DNA from: Hordeum vulgare subsp. vulgare
Taxonomy: Eukaryota > Streptophyta > Magnoliopsida > Poales > Poaceae
Direction: 5' to 3'
Assembly (NCBI RefSeq): GCF_904849725.1
Contig: NC_058518.1
Coordinates: forward strand, 324,096,581-324,160,580
DNA: 64,000 nucleotides
The notes beneath the pieces are model-generated. The model ran no database searches. It was not told where the DNA came from and saw only the letters and a list, made by a program, of their open reading frames with translations. Positions 35,991 through 47,134 of the stretch are shown here, piece after piece (the stretch's first letter is position 1; each line of letters begins with the position of its first letter). The position numbers and the translations under genes are program-made.

Positions 35991-37631
35991 TGTTACTGCA
36001 ACAAAAGACCTTCCAACGGTGCCAGAAATACGTGTTAACGGGAGACGTCTTGATTCTCCTCAACAATGGCACCAGGAATCCTTCTGCTACGGCTACGCCT
36101 TAAGGGACTTCCTAGGAAAATATGCAAAGCATTTCCCCCGTGGCCATGGAGCCTTGCATTGGTGTTCCCTCGAAGCGGAAAGGGTGATGTAGCGCAGCGG
36201 TGGTAAGTATTTCCCTCAGTTTTGAGAACCAAGGTATCGATCCCGTGAAGGAGTATCACAAGAGCCTGCACAAACACAAAAAGCTTCCTCCCAATGCTAT
36301 GAAGGGGTTGTCAATCCCTTATAGATTGTTCGCCAAGTGAGAACTGAAAGCAACAAAGTAACAAAGCGAAGTAAAAGCAAAAGTGGAAACGATAGGTGTG
36401 AATAGACCCGGGGGTCGTAGTGTTTACTAGTGGCTTCTCTCATGAAAGCAAGTAGACGGTGGGGAACAAATTACTGTCGAGCAATTGATAGAACTGCGCA
36501 AAGTCGTGACGTCATCTATGGCAATGATTATATCTATAGGCATCACGTCCAAAACAAGTAGACCGATACTTTCTGCATCTACTACTATTACTCCACACAT
36601 CAACCGCTATCCAGCATGCATCTAGTGTATTAAGTCCAAAAGAACAGAGTAACGCCTTAAGCAAGATGACATGATGTAGATGGACAATCTCATATCTACG
36701 ACAGAGCCCAACTTGTTACCCTTGATGGCAACTACACGATGTGTGCCTTGCTGCCCCTACTGTCACTGGGAAAGGTCACCACACGGTCAGAACCCAAAAT
36801 CAAGCACTTCTCCCATTGCAAGAATCATAGATCTAGTTGGCCAAACAAAACCCAAGACTCGGAGAGACTTACAAGGATATCAAATCATGCATATAAGAAA
36901 TCAGCAAAGACTCAAATATATATCATAGATAACCTGATCACAAATCCACAATTCATCGGATCTTGACAAACACACCGCCAAAGAGGATTACATCGGATAG
37001 ATCTCCATGAAGATCATGGAGAACTTTGTATTGAAGATCCAAGAGAGAGAAGAAGCCATCTAGCTACTAACTACGGACCCGTAGGTCTGAAGTGAACTAC
37101 TCACGAGTCATTGGAGGGGCGATGATGATGATGTAGAAGCCCTCCAACTCCAAAGTCCCCTCCGGCAAGGCACCGGGAAGGGTCTTCAGATGAGATCTCG
37201 CGGAACCGGAAGCTTGCGGCGGCGGAAAAGTATTTTCGTGGATCCCTTGATTTTTTTCTGGGTTTTAGGGAATATATAGGCGAAGGATCTAGGTCAGGGG
37301 GCGCCAGGGAGGCCACAAGCCTGCCCACCACCGCCGCCCTGGTGGCGGATAGGGGGCTTGTGGGCCCCCTCTAGCCCTCCTGGCTTGGCCCTCAAGCCCC
37401 CTGATCTTCTTCCGTTCGGGAAAAAATCATTTCGGGGATTTTATTCCGTTTGGACTCCGTTCCAAAATCAGATCTGAAAAGAGCCAAAAACACAGAAAAA
37501 ACAGGACTGGCACTTGGCACTGAATTAATAAGTTAGTCCCAAAAAGATATAAAAGGTACATAAAACATCCAAAGATGACAAGATAACAGCATGAAACCAT
37601 CAAAAATTATAGATACGTTTGAGACCTATCA
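35991..37631 (-). repeat. E5 5' LTR
   Basis: 1641 bp, tgttactgcaac to gagacctatca. A TATA box (cctatatatt on the minus strand) is at 37271-37280. The TSD cttac follows. Confidence 0.9.
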
Positions 37632-37769
37632 CTTACCAAGGAGTAATTTCCCCAAAACAGTTCGGACAATGGTTCTTTGAGCAAGGAGATCGAAAATCAC
37701 AGCCAAATGAGCAACAACACGGGTTTGAGTTGCAAAATGATTTTTTCTGGAGGTAGAAGAAGAGGATGG

Positions 37770-37985
37770 GAGCTGTAATGAGTGGAGGGGGTCCCTGTGG
37801 GCCCCACAAGCTTGGTGGCTGCGGCCAGGGGGAGGCCGCGGCGACAGGTCTTGTGGCCCACTGGTGTGGCCCCCAAACAGACTCTTTGTCCCAGTATTTT
37901 TCAAATATTCAGAAAAAATCATATTTGATTTTCAGGACCATCGGAGAACTTTTATTTTCGGGGTACTTTTCTCCGGGACGCTAAA
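37770..37985 (-). repeat. LTR-like segment embedded inside E3
   Basis: Equivalent of 4813-5050 in E1: gtgggccccacaagcttgg, cttgtggcccactggtgtgg, cagtatttttcaaatattc and ggagaacttttattttcgg in order. Confidence 0.55.
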
Positions 37986-38185
37986 ACAGCAAACAGGGAA
38001 GACTAAACTGAATCTATCATTTTTCTTCTAAGCAACAGAAAGTGAAAACTTAAAACACAGGTTTGTGACTCCTTGATTCATCCATCTCATGATCATCGAA
38101 AGAAATCCGTCAATGGGGTTGATCAAATCTTCATGACAAAACCTTTTCAAATCGCAAAAGGAAACGGAGAATTGTCGAATAGCCA

Positions 38186-41040
38186 CTAAGTCACCTCAAT
38201 GGGGATATGAATCTCCCCAACAAGCAAATCATACTTCGTCTTGACACGAGGAATAGGGCATTCAAAGCTCCCAATAAGAAATGATGAAGTTTTTTCGACA
38301 GCATTGATGCAATGTAGTTGCCATCGTTTCTTCGGAAAGTGCATTGTATGCTCATTACCAGTGACATGGAAAGTGACATTGACTTTGTTGCAATCTATAA
38401 CAGCCCCTGCAGTGTTTAAAAAGGGTCTTCCGAGGATGACAGCCATGGAATCGTCCTCGGGAATATCCAAGATAACAAAGTCTGTTAAGATAGTGGTGTT
38501 AGCAACCACAACAGGCACATCCTCGCAAATGCCGACAGGGAAAGTAGTTGATTTGTCGGCCATTTGCAGAGAAATTTTAGTGGGTGTCAACTTATCCAGT
38601 TCAAGTCTACGATAAAGAGAGAGAGGCATAACACTAACACCGGCTCCAAGGTCACATAAGGCAGTTCTTACGTAGTTTCCTTTAATGGAGCAAGGTATAG
38701 TGGCCACTCCGGGATCACCAAGTTTCTTAGGAGTTCCACCTTTTAAAGTGTAATTGGCGAGCATGGTGGAGATCTCAAGATCTGGTATCTTCCGTTTATT
38801 AGTCACGATATCTTTCATGTACTTGGCATATGGAGACATTTTGAGCATATCAATTAACCGCATCTGCAGAAAGACGGGTCTCAACATTTCAATAAAGCAC
38901 TCAAAATCGTCATCATCCTTTTTCTTGGATGGCTTAGGAGGAAAGGGCATAGGTCTCTGAACCCATGGCTCCCTTTCTTTACCATGCTTCCTAGCAGTGA
39001 AGTCATTCTTATCGTATCTCTTAGGTTGTGGGTTATCAGGATTAACCGTAGGTTCAATCTCCACATCCTTATCATTGCTAGGTTGAGCATCATTATTAAC
39101 ATCGCTGTCCATGTTGTCACCAGGTTCATGTTCATCACCAGATTGTGTTTCTGCATCAGACGCAAAAATATCATTTGGTTCTTCAGGTGTGACAGTATTT
39201 GGTGAACTGACATGTAGGTTTCTATCATCCTTCTTCTTCTTCTTAGCATGACTGGGTGCATCAGCATTGATTCCTTGAGAATCTTGATCAATTCTCTTAG
39301 GATGGCCTTCAGGATACAAAGGTTCCTGAGTCATTTTGCCTCCTCTAGTAATGACTCTGACAGAGTTCTCATTTAATTCATGGAGCAAGTCATTCTGAGC
39401 TTTAAGTACTTGTTCTACCTGAGTAGTAATCATAGAGGCATGTTTACTCAGAAGCTTCAGATCATTGACATTTCTGTCTACACAAGCACTTAAATGACTA
39501 AGCATACGAGTACTTTGTTCCAATTGTCTGCTAACATAATCATTAAAACTCTGTTGTTTGGCAACAAAGTTGTCAAACTCATCAAAGCATAGGCTAGCAG
39601 GTTTGTCAAAAGGAGTATCACTCTCATTGAATCTACACAGAGAATTCACCTCTACTACTTGTATCGGGTTATCGAGACCATGGATCTCTTCGATAGGCGG
39701 TAGATTTTTGACTTCTTCAGATTTAATGCCTTTATCTTGCATAGATTTCTTGGCTTCCTGCATATCTTCGGGACTGAGGAATAGAATACCTCTTTTCTTA
39801 GGAGTTGGCTTAGGAGGTGGTTCGGGAATAGTCCAAGCATTATCGTTGATCAAGATGTTATTCAGTAGAATCTCAGCTTGTTCTATAGTTCGTTCCCTAA
39901 AAACACAACCGGCACAACTATCTAGGTGGTCTCGAGAAGCATCGGTAAGTCCGTTATAGAAGATATCAAGTATCTCGTTCTTCTTAAGAGGGTGATCAGG
40001 AAAAGCATTCTGTAGTTGGATGAGCCTCCCCAAGCTTGTGGGAGACTCTCTTCTTTGAGTTGAGCAAAGTTGTATATTTCCTGCAAGGCAGCTTGCTTCT
40101 TATGGGTAGGGAAATATTTCTCACAGAAGTAATAGACCATATCCTGGGGACTACTCACACATCCAGGAGCAAGATAAGTGAACCAGGCTTTAGCTTCATC
40201 CTTTAGAGAGAAAGGAAACAACTTAAGGATATAGTAGTAGCGGATCTTCTCCTCACTAGTGAAAAGGGTGGCTATATCGTGTAGTTTGGTAAGATGGGCT
40301 ACGACTGTCTCAGACTCATGACTGTGGAAAGGATCAGATTCGACTAGAGAGATTATCTCAGGGTCGACACAGGATTCATAATCCTTATCGGTGATAAAGA
40401 TAGGTGAAGTGGCAAACTTCGGGGCGTATTTCATCCTAGCTTTCAGAGATTTTTTCTTCCACTTGAGAAGTAATTTCTCAGCGTCATAGGCATCCTTACA
40501 TGCAAGAAAATCCTCAGCTATCTCTCCCTCCATAACATAACCCTCAGGTATATCAGGCAATTCATATCTAGGAGAGCTAGATCTAGCAGGAGCAAAAGCA
40601 GGTTCTATCTCAATAGTATCGGCAGTTTCAGAAGCATCACGAGCATTGGCAGTAACTCTAGCAATATGAGCACCAAGGAATACCCCTAGTGGCATATGAG
40701 GCAAAGTAGTATCTCTAGCAGTATCAAGCATAGCATCATCAGGCAAAATAGCATCTCTAGCATCATTAGGCAAAGCAGTATCAGGCATAGTATCATGGAT
40801 AGCAGTATGAGGCATAGCATCTCTAGCAGTATCAAGCATAGCATCTCTAGCAGTATCAGGCATGGTAGCATCATAACCATCATCAAGCACAAGCGACATA
40901 TCAAGATTTCTAATAGGAGGTGGTGTCGCAAACTTACTCATAACTAAAGGTGAATCAACTGCAGAGCTAGATGGCAGTTCCTTACCTCCCCTCATAGTTG
41001 AGGGCAAGACTTTGGTTCTTGGATCTTTCAGATTCTTCAT
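38186..41040 (-). pseudogene. E3 gag-protease, one frameshift
   Basis: The best-preserved polyprotein of the group. From ATG 41040 the frame is open for over 330 codons and includes FPFSLKDEAKAWFTYLAPG and SSPQDMVYYFCEKYFPTHKK. A one-base loss in a C run (CCTCCCCAAGC here, CCTCCCCCAAGC in E1 and E2) near 40027 shifts the frame, which then stays open for over 600 codons to 38186. It ends in a retropepsin with intact CDLGAGVSVMP and VILGRPFLNTAGA. The N-terminal Asp-rich repeat at about 40700-40870 is in frame. No RT domain follows protease. Confidence 0.85.
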
Positions 41041-41065
41041 AGTGATCAGAGAATATAGCTATCCT

Positions 41066-41083
41066 TCCCCGGCAACGGCACCA
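41066..41083 (-). promoter_or_regulatory. E3 primer-binding site, tRNA-Asp
   Basis: tccccggcaacggcacca, 17/18 to tRNA-Asp, with one CpG-type change. The LTR starts 10 nt later. Confidence 0.85.
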
Positions 41084-41092
41084 GAAAAATGC

Positions 41093-42764
41093 TGTTGACG
41101 TGCAACTATTCCTGACTTGATGCCTCCACGGCAACGGAGCCAGAAAAGAGCTTGTCCCAGTTGCTCAACAATTAGCAATTGTCTTGCAATGGCCCACGAG
41201 CGTGTGGGATCGCGGCAGTTTTTTAGGGTAGAGTATTCAACCCAAATTTGTTGGTTCGACACGATGGGAGTGAAAGAATATTCTCCAGTATTAGCAGCTG
41301 AGGTGTCAGCTCAACCACTCCTGAAAGATTAGTATCTGCAAGCAGGATAAAAGCAGCAAAGGTAGTATGATAGCAACGGTGCCAGAAACGATCTGTTGAC
41401 AAGGCAGACTATTCCTAACTGTTGTATTAATGGCGCCAGAAAAGTATTGTAGCACGTAGCAGCAGTGTAACGAGTAACAACAGTGGCAAGGAACGGCAGT
41501 AGTGACAGTAGTAGCAAGTAGCAGCAGTAGCAAGTAACAGCAGCAGCAAGTAACAGTAGAAGCAACAGTAGTAACAGCAGCAGAGCAAAGCAAGTAACAG
41601 TAGCAGCAACAGTAGTAACAGCAGCAGAGCAAAGCAAGTAACAACAGCAGTGGGACAAACTCGTAGGCAATGGATCGGTGATTTGTTGGATGACATTCAT
41701 CATGCAACAGTTATAACATGGAGAGATATGTGGCTAGCTCCCGTTCGTCAATGTGATGTAGGCATGCATTCTGTGTGTCGTCATACGTACTTAGGGAAAA
41801 GAACTTGCATGACATCTATTGTCCATCCCTCCCGTGGCAGCGGGGTCCAAATGGATACTACGGGATATTAAGGTTCTCCTTTTAATAAAGAACCGTACCA
41901 ACGCATTAGCACTTGGTGAACACATGAACTCCTCAAACTATGGTCATCACCGGGAGTGGTTCCGGTTATTGTCACTCCGGGGTTGCTGGATCATAACACA
42001 TAGTAGGTAACTACAACGGATCTAAAACACACATATATTGGTGACAACATAATAATTTCAGATCTGAATTCATGGCACTCGGGCCCTAGTGACAAGCATT
42101 AAGCATGGCAAAGTAGTAGCAACATCCATCTCAGAACATAGTGGATACTAGTGATCAATCCCCATCAAAACTCACTCGATTACATGATAGATCTCATCCT
42201 ACTCATCACCGCCCAGCGAGCCTACGAATAGATTACTCACGAACGATGAAGAGCTTCATGGAATTGGAGAGGGAAGAAGGTTGATGATGACGATGGCGAC
42301 GATCTCCTTCATCCGAAGCCCAAAACGGACTCCAGATCTGCCCTCCAGGGCAAGAACGGGATGTGGCGGCGCCTCTGGATCATGAAACGCGATGAAATCT
42401 TCTCTCTTTATTTTTTTTCGGGACGAAAGGGAATATATAGCGCTGGAATTGGGGGCGGCAGAGCCACGTGGGCCCCACAAGCCCTGACGGCGCGGCCTGG
42501 GGGGTGGCCGCGGCCACAGGGCTTGTGTCCCGCTGGCTCACCCCCTCCGGTGGATCTTTGCGCAGGTATTTTTCATATTTTCCAGAAATATTCTCCGTAA
42601 ATTTCAGGACGTTCCGAAAACTTTCATTTCTGCACAAAAACAACGCCATGGCAATTCTGCTGAAAACAACGTTAGTCCAGGTTACTTCCATTCAAATCAT
42701 GAAAATTAGAGTCCAAAACAAGGGCAAAAGAGTTTGGAAAAGTAGATACGATGGAGACGTATCA
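41093..42764 (-). repeat. E3 5' LTR
   Basis: 1672 bp, tgttgacgtgcaac to gacgtatca. Contains the internal PBS-like cctccacggcaacggagcca at about 41123-41142 followed by gaaaagagcttg. A TATA box (ctatatattc, minus strand) is at 42431-42440. Followed by TSD catct. Confidence 0.88.
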
Positions 42765-44496
42765 CATCTCCAACGTATCTATAATTGTCGATTGTTCCAT
42801 ACTAATATATTATCGTTCTAGGATGCTTTGGGGGTATTTATTTAACAAATTATAATTTTTTAGCACTAACCTATTAACCCAGTGTAAGTTGTTGTTTTCT
42901 GCATGTTTTTCACTTTTCGGGTTTTCAATACCAAACGAAGTCCAATTGACCTCAAACTTTTCGGAGATTTTTCTGGACCAAAACAAAATGATTGAGCATC
43001 GGAATAAGGCTGGAGGCCATCCGAGGTCCCCACAATCCAATACGGCACGGCATGGGGGGTCGCGCCCTGATGGTTTGTGGTCCCTCAAGGCCCTCCCGAC
43101 TCTGTTCTCTGGCTTATAAATTCTCATATATCTAAAAACCCTAAAGACAGTCCCGAAACACCCTTTACACTGCTACAAGTCTCTGTTCCAACGAGAGGCC
43201 ATCTGGAGCTCCGTTCGGGCACCCTGCCTGAGGGGGGATCGATCATGCATGGCCTCTTCATCAACCTTTTTGCCCACATGATGATGTGTGAGTAGTTCAC
43301 CACAAACCTACGGGTCCATAGCTATTACCTAGATGGCAATTCATCTCAATCTTGATCTTCAATACAATGATCATTGCATCTTTGGTTTGATCCATAAGAT
43401 GTAATTCTTTTGTGTGTTGTGTTTGTTGGGATCCGACGAATTGTGGGTTTATGCTCAGATTATTCATTATAAATATTATAGTCTTCTTTGAATACTAATA
43501 TGATTCTTATGTGCATTATTATAATAGCTTCATAATTCTCTCTAATCTATTGAAATAGTTAGGGAAACTAGATTGATATTTCGTTAGTGAGAGAGGTGTG
43601 TTGTACTAGGTTCACCGTGGCGAATTTCTATATCCCAGTGACACAAGGGGTCAAGATGCATCTTTGTGTTGCTGCTACTAAGGATAACACGATGGGGTTT
43701 ATTCATATTTCTTGAGTTTACTTTGTCTACATCATGCATCATTCTCCATGCATTACTCTATATTACTTAATACTCCCTCCGTCCAAAAATACTTCTCACA
43801 CAAATGGATACAAATGGATGTATCTAGAACTAAAATACATCTAGATACATCCATTCTTATGACAAGTATTTTCGGACGGAGGGAGTACTCTAGATGCATG
43901 ATGGATAGAGGTCAATGAGTGGAGTAATAGTAATAGATGCAGGCAGGCCATATGGTGTAATCCTTTTGTGCGGTGCATTTGTTTTACTTAATATTCCACA
44001 AATGCACCGCATAAATATTTGTTTATGGACGTGATGCCTATATACACATGATCATTGTCATGAATATCGCATACCTATCTGCTTTCCTTTCAGTTGCCCA
44101 ATAGTATTTTTTTACCCACCGTATGTGGTTTTTCATGAGATATGTCATTAGGGAAAACTATGGCCCCCAGGTCTATTCACCATATATTTACGAAACCTTC
44201 AATACATTGCTTCCATTTACTTGTTTTTATTTTATTTTTCAATTTACAATCGTCTACAACTATCTACACATGTCACTTGCTTGCAAATAACGAGACCAAG
44301 GGGATTGACAACCCTCTTGCCCGCATTGGGTGCAAGTTGTTTGTTCTTTTGTGTGCATCCGCTGAAGATGGTTGTTGTTGATATTCTTATTGGTTCTATA
44401 AACCTTGGTTTCATAACTGAGTGAAATACTTACCCACATTGTGCTGCGATAACCAATTCCTCTTCATGGAAAACTCAACGCGGATCATAAGTATCA
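42765..44496 (+). repeat. Solo LTR S, main part
   Basis: Continues the LTR begun at 24492 and is of the same family as the E5 LTR but on the opposite strand. It ends agtatca at 44496, followed by TSD atagg at 44497-44501, which matches 24487-24491. A TATA-like ggcttataaattc is near 43110. No internal region, PBS or second LTR is attached, so this is a solo LTR. Without the E3 TSD copy and the MITE it is about 1.62 kb. Confidence 0.85.
43773..43885 (+). mobile_element. Stowaway MITE
   Basis: 113 bp with terminal inverted repeats ctccctccgtcc and ggacggagggag, and TA duplications at 43771-43772 and 43886-43887. The body forms a long inverted repeat around tgtatctagaactaaaatac. This is a Mariner-type Stowaway, possibly the Triticeae Athos family. 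It sits inside solo LTR S. Confidence 0.92.
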
Positions 44497-44501
44497 ATAG
44501 G

Positions 44502-45375
44502 CGCAACATTATTGAGAGGGATACCTTTTACCTTTACCTTTTCTTCTCTTCTTAATCTCCTTTACCACATTTTGTGTGGGATTAAGTAATTTCTTCGAGC
44601 TTCTTATTGAAGATATTGGTTCGATGGGAAGCTCCTCCTTGCAACCTAATTCATTACAAGAAACGATAGGAGGGTATTGGGAGACCTTTACCCTTTCATT
44701 AGTATTTCTTTTATATTCTTTTGGTTTTTGTGTCTTTCTATAGTTGGCAATATAAGCATTCTCGTTGCAATTTACTACACTAAACATATAGATTTCCTCT
44801 AGGTTAGTTTCATTGTCATTAGTGATAAGGAATATATCAAACCAATCATTTTTATGTGGAAATTCTTCACACCCCAAAGATAAACAAAGTTCATTATAGA
44901 TTTCACAAGAGATCAAATTATCACAATATTTGGAAATAGTTTGATCAAGAAAATGCATGCATTTTGAAATTAAGATGACCAACCCTATTGCAAAGTTCAC
45001 AAGAAATGGGATGAAGAGAGCATAATCTTGTAGAAAATTCATATATCACTTTAAGCCACAAATTGGTTTTATCATGTTTATGCTTCTTACAAAATCTATC
45101 ATCCCTATATAGCATGTCTTCACAAAAAAATTCCCTCCACAATAATTGATATGCTTATAGGAAATCCTTTTGTCATGACTAGGGCAATCATCATTATCAT
45201 CATGGATATTTAGAGAATTCATACAAACAATATTGATAGCATGCTCATCATTCAAGTATTTTACATTAAACATTATCATAAATTCTTCCTCTAATAAATG
45301 AGCACAATCTTCCAAACCATCATTTTCATGAAAGACATTATGAAGGTGAAGAAATTGAGTCAACCTAAATACCAT
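44502..45375 (-). pseudogene. E4 unknown ORF, N-terminal part with zinc-knuckle relic
   Basis: The first frame after the E4 PBS. It reads MVFRLTQFLHLHNVFHENDG at the start, is broken by a stop at 45046, and shifts frame near 44960. Across the shift it carries a CCHC pattern: CELCNRVGHLNFK in one frame and C in the next, spaced CX2CX4HX4C. The end is basic (EIKKRRKGKGKRYPS). The C-terminal part is at 23718-24486 beyond S. A zinc knuckle suggests nucleic-acid binding, gag-like or otherwise. No named family is recognised. Confidence 0.5.
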
Positions 45376-45471
45376 TTTTTGTAGTTATCTTTTATAAAAC
45401 CATACTAGTGAAAAACAACAAAGTAAATTATTTAATTGCAAGATCTAAAGATATACCTTCAAGCATTGACC

Positions 45472-45489
45472 TCCCTGGCAATGGTGCGA
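45472..45489 (-). promoter_or_regulatory. E4 primer-binding site, decayed tRNA-Asp
   Basis: tccctggcaatggtgcga matches tRNA-Asp at 14 of 18 bases. Three of the four changes are C-to-T, two of them in CpG of the original. An 10-nt spacer precedes the LTR. Confidence 0.7.
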
Positions 45490-45499
45490 GAAAAGATCT

Positions 45500-47134
45500 T
45501 GATGTGCACTACACAACTTTATTCTAGTAAAATCTGTTGGGCCTCCAAGCGCAGAGTTTTGTAGGACACTATAAATTTCCCCTCAAGTGGATGACCTAAG
45601 GTTTATAAATCTGTGGGAGGTGTAGTATGTATATGGTATCTCTCAAACAACCCTACAAACAAATACAAGAAATCCCGTGTGTCCCCAACACACCGAATAC
45701 AATGGTAAATTGTATAGGTGCACTAGTTAAACGAAGAGATGGTGATACAAGTGCAATATGGATACTATAATTGGTTGTTGTAATATGGAAATATAAAAAC
45801 AACAAGGTAACAACTAGTAAAAAATGAGTAAAATTATATATTAATGCTTGGAATAAGGCATGCGGTTTATACTTCCACTAGTGCAATCTCTCAACAATGC
45901 TAACATAATAGAATCATATGTACATCCCTCAACATGCAACAAAGGATCACTCCAAAGTTCATAAGTAGTGAAGAACATAAGATGAAATTGTTGTAGGTCG
46001 TAGAACCACCTCAAAGCTATTCTTTCTTATCAATCTATTGAGATATTCCTATAATTGTCACAAACAGCCCTAGAGTTTGTACTAGAATAACACATATGAT
46101 ACACATGAATCAACCATAATGTCACCTAGATACTCCAATTTCATCTCAAGTATCCGTTGGTTAATTATTTGACATGCATCAAACAATTTCAAATTCATCA
46201 TATTCAATCCAACACAAAGAACTTAAAAGAGTACCCCAAGATTTCCATCAAACAAAGTACGACGAGAATGTGTATCAATCCATATGCATAGAATCCGCAA
46301 GTTGAGTACCAAAACATATATCAAGTGAATCAATAGAACACCCCATTGTCACCATGGGTATCCACATGCAAGACATACATCAAGTGATCACAAATCCAAT
46401 ATTCAATCCGACATAACAAAATCTCACAGGAAAGATTCAATTCATCACATCAAGGGAGCAAGGGATGAACACCATATGATCCAGCTATATTAACAACGCC
46501 CGTGATACATCAAGATCATGACATCTCAAGAACACGAGAGAGAGAGACATCAAACACATAGCTACTAGTACATACTCTACGCCCCGAGGGTGAACTACTC
46601 CCTCCTCGTCATGGACACCACCAAGATGATGAAGATGGCCTCTCTTGATGATTGCCCCCAATGGCATGGTGCCGGAACAGGTCTTCGGATGAGTTTTCTT
46701 TGGTACAGAGGCTTGCAGCAGTGAAACGGAAGATCTAGGTTAACTTCTGGTGGTTTTGGTATTTATAGTATTTTTCGGTGTTGGAATCATGCTAAATGGA
46801 GCCACGGGGTGGTCCCACGCCATCAAGGTGTGCCAGAGGGGTGATGGTGCCCTTATGTCTTGGGGGCACCTGGTGGACCCCCTCTGGTGGTTCTTTGCTC
46901 TAGTATATCTCATATGTTCCAGAAAAAATCACCAAAAATGTTTAGGCGATTCCGAGAACTTTCAGTTTCTACACAAAAAATAAACACCATGGTATTTGTG
47001 CTGAAAATAACGTCAACCCGGGTTAGTTCTAATTAAATCATATAAATTGCGTCAAAACCATATAAAAGTATTGTAAACATAGGTTAATATGGCATTAATA
47101 CTTCATAAATTATCGATACATTAGAGATGTATCA
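45500..47134 (-). repeat. E4 5' LTR
   Basis: 1635 bp from tgatgtgcactacac to gagatgtatca. Includes ctgttgggcctccaagcgc near the left end. The adjoining gtact (47135-47139) would be the TSD, but its partner lies off the left edge. The left part of E6 protease resumes immediately after. Confidence 0.8.

Larger units (their letters stand above)
29368..37631 (-). mobile_element. E5: gag-protease-only LTR retrotransposon
   Basis: 8264 bp with LTRs at 29368-31011 and 35991-37631, a perfect TSD cttac (29363-29367 and 37632-37636), a tRNA-Asp-type PBS and a PPT. Internal 5.0 kb codes only for gag and protease and then 2.6 kb of non-coding DNA. It is related to S rather than E1-E3 by LTR sequence. 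It is the innermost and so the latest insertion on its path. No RT or integrase is seen. Confidence 0.9.
24502..42764 (-). mobile_element. E3: non-autonomous Athila-type LTR retrotransposon hosting E5
   Basis: 18.3 kb in total, about 10.0 kb without E5. The LTRs are at 24502-26165 and 41093-42764, the TSD catct is perfect (24497-24501 and 42765-42769), and PBS, PPT and layout match E1. Gag-protease has one frameshift and the ORF-1-like frame carries several stops. No RT or integrase is present. It is inserted in S, 10 bp from its end. Confidence 0.9.
22174..47134 (-). mobile_element. E4: Athila-type element, 5' part, heavily interrupted
   Basis: Minus-strand element with its 5' LTR at 45500-47134, a decayed tRNA-Asp PBS, and a split reading frame at 44502-45375 plus 23718-24486. 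A non-coding stretch at 22174-23717 carries PPT-like motifs. It is interrupted by S (which holds E3 and E5) and cut at 22174 by G. The first frame after the PBS is not gag-protease as in E1-E3. The 3' LTR would lie beyond the left edge. It is inserted in the protease region of E6. Confidence 0.75.
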
